This document shows positions 6,504 to 10,567 of a stretch of DNA of 10,567 nucleotides, piece after piece (position 1 is the first letter of the stretch; each line of letters begins with the position of its first letter). The DNA is from Acidilobaceae archaeon (GTDB lineage: Archaea > Thermoproteota > Thermoprotei_A > Sulfolobales > Acidilobaceae), in contig JALSQM010000086.1 of the NCBI GenBank assembly GCA_026985385.1, forward strand, positions 1-10,567. The letters are read 5' to 3'. The notes beneath the pieces were generated by a model. That model was not told the origin of the DNA and searched no databases. It worked only from the letters and a program-made list of their open reading frames with translations. A program made the position numbers and the translations under genes.

Positions 6504-7211
6504 ATGGCTAGGATAAGGTATCTGGGCCACTCGAGCTTTGAGATCCGCATACTGAATAAGGAGGGGGTAGAGAAGAGGATACTAATAGACCCCTTCATAA
6601 CCGGTAATCCCGCCTCACCCGTTAAGTTGGACGAGCTTACGGGTGTGGATCTGGTAGTGGTGACGCACGGCCACGGAGACCACCTCGGCGACGCTATATC
6701 GATCCTGAAGAAGAACCCTAACGCGAAGGTGGTGGGCATATTCGAGCTGGCCAACTACGTGGCCGAGCAGATAGGGGATAGCTCGAGGGCCATAGGGGGC
6801 AACATGGGCGGCCCCATGCTGGTTGATGGCCTGAAGATAGCGCTGACCCCCGCCATGCATAGCAGTCCATACGGGGCTCCAACGGGGGTAGTCATAATAT
6901 CGGAGAGGGAGGGTGTGAGCATCTACCACGCCGGCGACACCGGCATATTCGCGACCATGCAGCTGATAGGCGAGATCTACAAGCCCACGGTAGCGCTCCT
7001 ACCCATAGGCGGCCACTTCACCATGGACCCCGTCGAGGCTGCTAAGGCCGTCGAGCTCATAAAGCCCAAGTACGCCATACCAATGCACTACGGCACCTTC
7101 CCCGTCCTCTACGGTACACCCGAGGAGTTCAAGAGGCTGGTAGAGGAGAAGGGGCTCCCCACCAAGGTTGTTATACTCAAGCCGGGCGAGGAGTTCGAAG
7201 TCAAGGGCTAG
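6504..7211 (+). CDS. UPF0173-family metallo-beta-lactamase-fold hydrolase
   Basis: A 235-residue MBL-fold metal-dependent hydrolase of the UPF0173 type; no physiological substrate is known for this family. It starts MARIRYLGHSSFEI, as family members do. The metal motif THGHGDHLGDA is at 54-64. Further ligand segments are AMHSSPYG, HAGDTGIF, PIGGHFTMDP and IPMHYGTFP, all intact. Length is standard. ATG at 6504 is chosen because GGGGTGG lies 6 nt upstream and the family motif begins there; upstream in-frame codons to 6435 do not resemble the family. It is divergent from map and followed by a T5 tract. Confidence 0.93.
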   Translation: MARIRYLGHSSFEIRILNKEGVEKRILIDPFITGNPASPVKLDELTGVDLVVVTHGHGDHLGDAISILKKNPNAKVVGIFELANYVAEQIGDSSRAIGGNMGGPMLVDGLKIALTPAMHSSPYGAPTGVVIISEREGVSIYHAGDTGIFATMQLIGEIYKPTVALLPIGGHFTMDPVEAAKAVELIKPKYAIPMHYGTFPVLYGTPEEFKRLVEEKGLPTKVVILKPGEEFEVKG

Positions 7212-7253
7212 AGGGATCCTCCCCTCACCGTCACAGCTTGGCGGCCGAGACCC

Positions 7254-7258
7254 TTTTT
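7254..7258 (+). terminator. T-tract terminator after the UPF0173 gene
   Basis: TTTTT occurs about 42 nt past the stop at 7211 in otherwise GC-rich intergenic DNA, the usual form of an archaeal intrinsic terminator. A short run of five makes this tentative. Confidence 0.4.
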
Positions 7259-7318
7259 CCCCGCTACCCCCGGGGTTAGGGCTCCGAGTTGGCTGACAGC
7301 CTCTCTCCTCCTTACCCC

Positions 7319-7331
7319 GGGGTTTTAAGAT
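7319..7331 (+). promoter_or_regulatory. TATA promoter of ABCE1
   Basis: GGGGTTTTAAGAT stands out in a GC-rich gap. A start about 25 bases downstream falls near 7350. That leaves a short leader with GGGGGG (7351-7356) a few bases before the GTG at 7363. Confidence 0.5.
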
Positions 7332-7362
7332 GCCGTAGACGGGGAGTGCCGGGGGGTCTAGA

Positions 7363-9174
7363 GTGCCGAGGGTGGCTGTGGTAGACTATGATGTATGCAA
7401 GCCTAGGAAGTGTAACCACGAGTGCATCAGGGTCTGCCCCATAAACAAGACTGGTAGAGGCGTCGCTATAGAGGCTAGCGACGAGTTGGGAGGGAAGCCT
7501 GTGATATACGAGGACGTCTGTATAGGCTGTGGGCTGTGCGTTAAGGCGTGCCCCTTCAAGGCGATATACATAGTCAACCTGCCCGAGGAGCTTGAGGAGG
7601 AGGCGGTGCACCGGTATGGCCCGAACTCGTTTAAGCTATACAGGCTGCCCGTGCCTAAGGATGGGCACGTCGTCGGCCTCATAGGCAGGAATGGCACGGG
7701 TAAGACTACGGCCCTCCGCATACTCTCGGGGGAGCTTAAGCCCAACCTCGGACGCTACGATGACCCCCCCGAGTGGGACGAGGTAATCAGGCACTTCCGC
7801 GGCAGCGAGCTGCAGGCCTACTTCCAGAAGCTTGCAGCCAAGCAGTTACGCGTGGTGCACAAGATCCAGTATATCGACTTGGTGCCGCGCCACGTGAAGG
7901 GGAGTGTGGGCGAGCTGCTGAAGAGGGCCGATGAGAGGGGGGTGTATAGGGAGATAGCTGAGTACCTCGGCCTCGACAAGATCTGGGACCGCGACATTAG
8001 GAAGCTTAGCGGGGGCGAGCTGCAGAAGCTCGTCATAGGGGCGGTCCTCTCCAAGGAAGCCGACGTCTACATATTCGACGAGCCCTCAAGCTACCTCGAC
8101 GTAGCTGAGAGGATCAGGGTTGCCAGGCTCATCCGGCGGGAGGTGAGGCCCGGCAAGTACTTCCTCGTCGCAGAGCACGACCTAGCCATGCTCGACTATC
8201 TGAGTGACTACGTCTCAATAATCTACGGCGAGCCCGGGGTGTACGGCATCGTATCCAAGCCCTACGGCGTCGGGGCCGGGATAAACCACTTCCTAGAGGG
8301 CTACCTGCCCGCGGAGAATACGAGGATACGGAGGGAGCCCATACGCTTCCGCCTACCCCCAAGCGAGGCCGAGGCCCCGAGGCAGGGCTATAGGAGGAAG
8401 TACATGGAGTGGGGGGACCTCAGAGTGGAGCTCGACGGCTTCACACTGGAGGCCGAGGCGGGAGAGATATGGAGTGGGGAAGTCATAGGCATAGTGGGGC
8501 CCAACGGGATAGGTAAGACCACCCTCATAAGGGTGCTGGCAGGCAGGCTCAAGCCTAGGGAGGGCTGGGTCGCCAGCCTCGGCGAGTTCACAGTAAGCTA
8601 CAAGCCCCAGCGCATCTCACCCGAGATGTTCCCCGAGGGAGCAACGGTCGAGGAGCTACTAAAGACCGCCAACCCCTCAAGCACCGTGCCAGGCTCCTGG
8701 CTCTACGTCGAGCTAGTCAAGAAACTAAGGCTGGACAGGCTCTTCGACCGCGAGGCCCGAAGCCTCAGCGGCGGGGAGATGCAGAAGCTAGCAATAGCAA
8801 TCGTACTAGCCAGGGAGGCCGACATATACCTCCTAGACGAGCCGAGCGCCTACCTCGACGTGGAGGAGAGGCTCAGCGTCGCAAAAATAATCAGGAGGCT
8901 CACAGAAACCCGCGAAGCAGCAGCCTTCGTAGTAGAACACGACATAGTCATACAAGACTTCATAAGCGACAGACTAATAGTAATACTAGGAGAACCAGGG
9001 CGACACGGCAAAGCCTCCAAACCCCTAAACCTAAAGGAGGGCATGAACAAATTCCTAGAATACCTAGGCATAACATTCAGGAGAGACCCACAAACATACA
9101 GGCCAAGAGTCAACAAGGAGGGAAGCTACCTCGACAGAATGCAGAAAACATCACACCAATACTACTACACCTAA
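7363..9174 (+). CDS. ABCE1 / RNase L inhibitor homologue, ribosome-recycling ATPase
   Basis: A 603-residue twin-ATPase that splits 70S ribosomes after termination together with aRF1/aPelota. The N-terminal domain carries two [4Fe-4S] sites: Cys12, Cys17, Cys21, Cys25 and Cys53, Cys56, Cys59, Cys63. ABC domain 1 has Walker A GRNGTGKT (108-115), signature LSGGE (215-219) and Walker B ending DE at 239-240. ABC domain 2 has Walker A GPNGIGKT (379-386), signature LSGGE (468-472) and Walker B DE at 492-493. Length is normal. GTG at 7363 gives the typical start PRVAVVDYD, with GGGG a few bases upstream. Codon use shifts strongly to A-ending codons in about the last 100 codons (from 8880): GC is near 46% at 8881-9120 against near 61% at 7981-8160. 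The stop TAA (9172-9174) abuts a degenerate CRISPR repeat. Confidence 0.97.
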   Translation: MPRVAVVDYDVCKPRKCNHECIRVCPINKTGRGVAIEASDELGGKPVIYEDVCIGCGLCVKACPFKAIYIVNLPEELEEEAVHRYGPNSFKLYRLPVPKDGHVVGLIGRNGTGKTTALRILSGELKPNLGRYDDPPEWDEVIRHFRGSELQAYFQKLAAKQLRVVHKIQYIDLVPRHVKGSVGELLKRADERGVYREIAEYLGLDKIWDRDIRKLSGGELQKLVIGAVLSKEADVYIFDEPSSYLDVAERIRVARLIRREVRPGKYFLVAEHDLAMLDYLSDYVSIIYGEPGVYGIVSKPYGVGAGINHFLEGYLPAENTRIRREPIRFRLPPSEAEAPRQGYRRKYMEWGDLRVELDGFTLEAEAGEIWSGEVIGIVGPNGIGKTTLIRVLAGRLKPREGWVASLGEFTVSYKPQRISPEMFPEGATVEELLKTANPSSTVPGSWLYVELVKKLRLDRLFDREARSLSGGEMQKLAIAIVLAREADIYLLDEPSAYLDVEERLSVAKIIRRLTETREAAAFVVEHDIVIQDFISDRLIVILGEPGRHGKASKPLNLKEGMNKFLEYLGITFRRDPQTYRPRVNKEGSYLDRMQKTSHQYYYT

Positions 9175-9176
9175 TT

Positions 9177-9196
9177 TATTCCCTCTTATGAGAATT
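9177..9196 (-). repeat. degenerate terminal CRISPR repeat (trailer end)
   Basis: This stretch begins two bases after the ABCE1 stop. Bases 9177-9195 match 17 of 19 positions of the repeat (6-24); the differences are G to C at 9185 and G to A at 9191. The following 38 bases (9197-9234), before the first good repeat, have exact spacer length. It is therefore read as a decayed 13th repeat with a 12th spacer. It keeps most of the hairpin (ATTCCC / GAGAAT with one mismatch). Confidence 0.8.
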
Positions 9197-9234
9197 CGGT
9201 GGAGGAAGTAGAGGAGCCCCCTAACCCTCTCCCT

Positions 9235-9970
9235 GTTGCTATTCCCTGTTATGGGAATTAGCGCCTGGCACTTACAAGGTACCGATTTACGTCTACTTCC
9301 TTGCTATTCCCTGTTATGGGAATTCCAACGCTGTGGCCAACAGGATCCTGGACTACCTAGAACTTGCTATTCCCTGTTATGGGAATGACGTGGGCCTCGA
9401 GTGTTGGCGGGGAGGCTAGTGGGCTTGCTATTCCCTGTTATGGGAATGTATGGCATGCTGTGGTATCCAATCCTCAAGGCGCGATACACGCTTCGGTCTT
9501 GCTATTCCCTGTTATGGGAATGAGAGCATTTAAGATAGAGGGGCTTGCATATACAGATAATCTTGCTATTCCCTGTTATGGGAATGACTTCGAGATTGAA
9601 ATACTGGAAGAACTTGGGGTAAAGTACCTTGCTATTCCCTGTTATGGGAATGCAAACGTCATGTCAACAACCCTGAGAGGCTTCAGAGGCCTCTTGCTAT
9701 TCCCTGTTATGGGAATGTTGTGGCGCTCACATCCACATCAAGGCGCCGTTCATATACTTGCTATTCCCTGTTATGGGAATGGCCGATGTCCTCGAGGGGA
9801 AGCTCGGGGGTAACGCGCCCTTGCTATTCCCTGTTATGGGAATGCAGGGGGGCCTATCCAGCTCTTCTATTATGCTGATAGCTTGCTATTCCCTGTTATG
9901 GGAATGATCTCTATCGCTGTGTTCAGCTCTTCAAGCTTAAAGATACTTGCTATTCCCTGTTATGGGAATG
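9235..9970 (-). CRISPR. CRISPR array, 12 repeats of 25 nt and 11 spacers
   Basis: Plus-strand repeats begin at 9235, 9300, 9363, 9424, 9498, 9562, 9628, 9693, 9757, 9820, 9882 and 9946. Ten are identical. The two leftmost end in T instead of G, and the first also begins with G instead of C. Each repeat contains a 6-bp inverted repeat, ATTCCC-TGTTAT-GGGAAT. Spacers are 40, 38, 36, 49, 39, 41, 40, 39, 38, 37 and 39 nt. Repeat decay at the left, and repeat 3' ends reading ATAGCAAG on the minus strand (like the archaeal 8-nt crRNA handle ending in AAG), indicate transcription right to left with the leader beyond 9970. No cas gene lies in the window. Handle type and short repeat suit archaeal type I-A or III systems, but this is inference. 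Confidence 0.97.
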
Positions 9971-10062
9971 GTTCTTGGTTTTTCATGGTTTCCCCGTGCT
10001 TCCCTGTTCTGGGGCTCCCACCCCCCAGTGTCTTCACTGGGCTGCTCCCCTATTTATGCTCT
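9971..10062 (-). promoter_or_regulatory. presumed CRISPR leader with TATA promoter
   Basis: On the minus strand AGCATAAATA (10051-10060) preceded by purine-rich GTGGGAG is a convincing TATA box and BRE. Transcription would start near 10025-10030, giving a leader RNA of about 55-60 nt before the first repeat. Overlapping the predicted start is a perfect 7-bp inverted repeat, CCCAGTG-TCTT-CACTGGG (10024-10041). Between it and the array, 10000-10013 copies the centre of the repeat with one mismatch. Confidence 0.65.
10024..10041. repeat. inverted repeat at predicted CRISPR transcription start
   Basis: CCCAGTG and CACTGGG are perfect complements separated by TCTT. The element straddles the predicted start of the pre-crRNA transcript. 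It could be an operator for a CRISPR regulator or a hairpin at the RNA 5' end. Confidence 0.6.
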
Positions 10063-10081
10063 CCCACGGGGGGCCCACTCC

Positions 10082-10104
10082 GGGCCCCCGGAAACCGGGG
10101 CCCC
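10082..10104. repeat. GC-rich hairpin upstream of the CRISPR leader
   Basis: CCCCGG (10086-10091) and CCGGGG (10095-10100) pair around an AAA loop. One C:C mismatch is followed by a further GGG/CCC clamp (10082-10084 and 10102-10104). It may end a transcript entering from the right, on the minus strand, before the CRISPR promoter. A plus-strand T run follows only as GGGGTTTT (10106-10113). Confidence 0.5.
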
Positions 10105-10430
10105 AGGGGTTTTGCCTGTTCGCGCGCCTCCATTCACCCCCAATCTACAAACCAAGGGCAAACCCCGTCACAGCGACAATCGAGTGGAGCACATCAGAGC
10201 CGACGTGAAGATTCTCATAGTAGAGCCGGGTTTAAATAGTATTTGCCGCGGAGCGACAACCGCCCAGACAGCCACAGCCATGCACCCCACATTAGCGGGG
10301 TAGCTAAAATATTAACACCACACTAATCTCCAGTACGAGACTGATTGTGATAAACCAAACCACCCACACGGAAGAAAGACAACATACAAACACTCGAGAT
10401 GAGAAGTTATCCATCCACAGGTCCCAAGGA
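10105..10430. other. stretch without a convincing gene
   Basis: No reading frame here resembles a protein, and codon use does not match the neighbours. Visible items are a TATA-like GGGTTTAAATAG (10228-10239), usable on either strand; a short ACCCC/GGGGT hairpin (10284-10301); and an AT-richer run from about 10300 to 10400 (for example CTAAAATATTAAC). No tRNA or rRNA piece was recognised. Confidence 0.5.
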
Positions 10431-10452
10431 GGGGTTTAAAAGGGGGTTTAAG
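10431..10452 (+). promoter_or_regulatory. tandem TATA promoter pointing out of the window
   Basis: Two TATA cores lie 12 bp apart, in GGGGTTTAAAAG (10431-10442) and GGGGGTTTAAG (10442-10452). Each has a G-rich stretch immediately upstream, like a BRE. Predicted start sites are near 10466 and 10474. The remaining 115 bases may be the start of a gene or a stable RNA. One plus-strand frame from TTG at 10477 stays open to the edge, but 29 codons are too few to judge. Confidence 0.5.
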
Positions 10453-10567
10453 TGTCTTCTGGGGCCTCGGCTTGTTTTGCGCGCTCACTTGGGGGTCGCT
10501 ACTCCGCCGTCTGCATCATCGGCCCTCTGGGTTCTAGTTGCTGTGTCTGCGGCTGATAAGGTGTTTG

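Noticed and set aside
9364..9813. Long plus-strand open frame with repeating LAIPCYGN and LFPVMGM peptides
   Set aside because: The peptide repeats are translations of CRISPR repeats in two frames; no start site or protein family supports a gene.
9260..9945. Self-targeting spacer within this window
   Set aside because: By eye no spacer matches any other part of the window on either strand; a genome-wide search would be needed.
9883..10303. Three overlapping plus-strand open frames across the array end and leader
   Set aside because: They begin inside CRISPR repeats, have no family resemblance, cross the leader promoter region and do not match native codon use.
10410..10437. Origin recognition box-like sequence (TCCACAGG followed by GGAGGGG) beside an AT-richer run
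   Set aside because: Only one loose match with wrong internal spacing, no inverted partner and no origin-associated gene nearby.

Overview
The window looks like part of a hyperthermophilic crenarchaeal chromosome, most likely Desulfurococcales-like; I do not name a species. The evidence is archaeal informational genes (L13e, ABCE1, type II methionine aminopeptidase, a TtuA/NcsA tRNA thiolase), a tRNA-Trp gene with a small anticodon-loop intron, purine-rich TATA promoters, frequent GTG/TTG starts, heavy AGG/ATA codon use, and a CRISPR array with 25-nt repeats.

Layout. 1-1782 (minus): a NUDIX hydrolase overlaps a DJ-1/PfpI protein. Downstream is a separately promoted YhhQ-type queuosine-precursor transporter, cut by the window edge, whose only workable start is CTG. 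1975-3911 (plus): tRNA-Trp, a small unrecognised HTH-like protein, a tRNA thiolase, and ribosomal protein L13e overlapping the thiolase. A perfect 18-bp palindrome separates this from a convergent minus-strand block. 3951-6419 (minus): methionine aminopeptidase, then a DUF1512-like membrane protein and a small membrane protein that look translationally coupled. 6504-9174 (plus): a UPF0173 metallo-beta-lactamase-fold hydrolase and the ribosome-recycling ATPase ABCE1.

9177-9970 is a CRISPR array with 12 good repeats and a 13th degenerate repeat touching the ABCE1 stop codon. Repeat decay, repeat polarity and a TATA promoter at about 10051-10060 all indicate transcription from right to left, toward the 3' end of ABCE1. 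No cas gene is present. 9971-10567 holds the presumed leader, a GC-rich hairpin, an AT-richer stretch without a convincing gene, and a tandem TATA promoter pointing out of the window.

Most genes serve translation: a tRNA, tRNA thiolation, probable tRNA-modification precursor uptake, L13e, N-terminal Met removal and ribosome recycling. The items most worth a second look are the CRISPR flanks, the uncharacterised DUF1512-like pair, the CTG start, and the composition shift at the 3' end of ABCE1.
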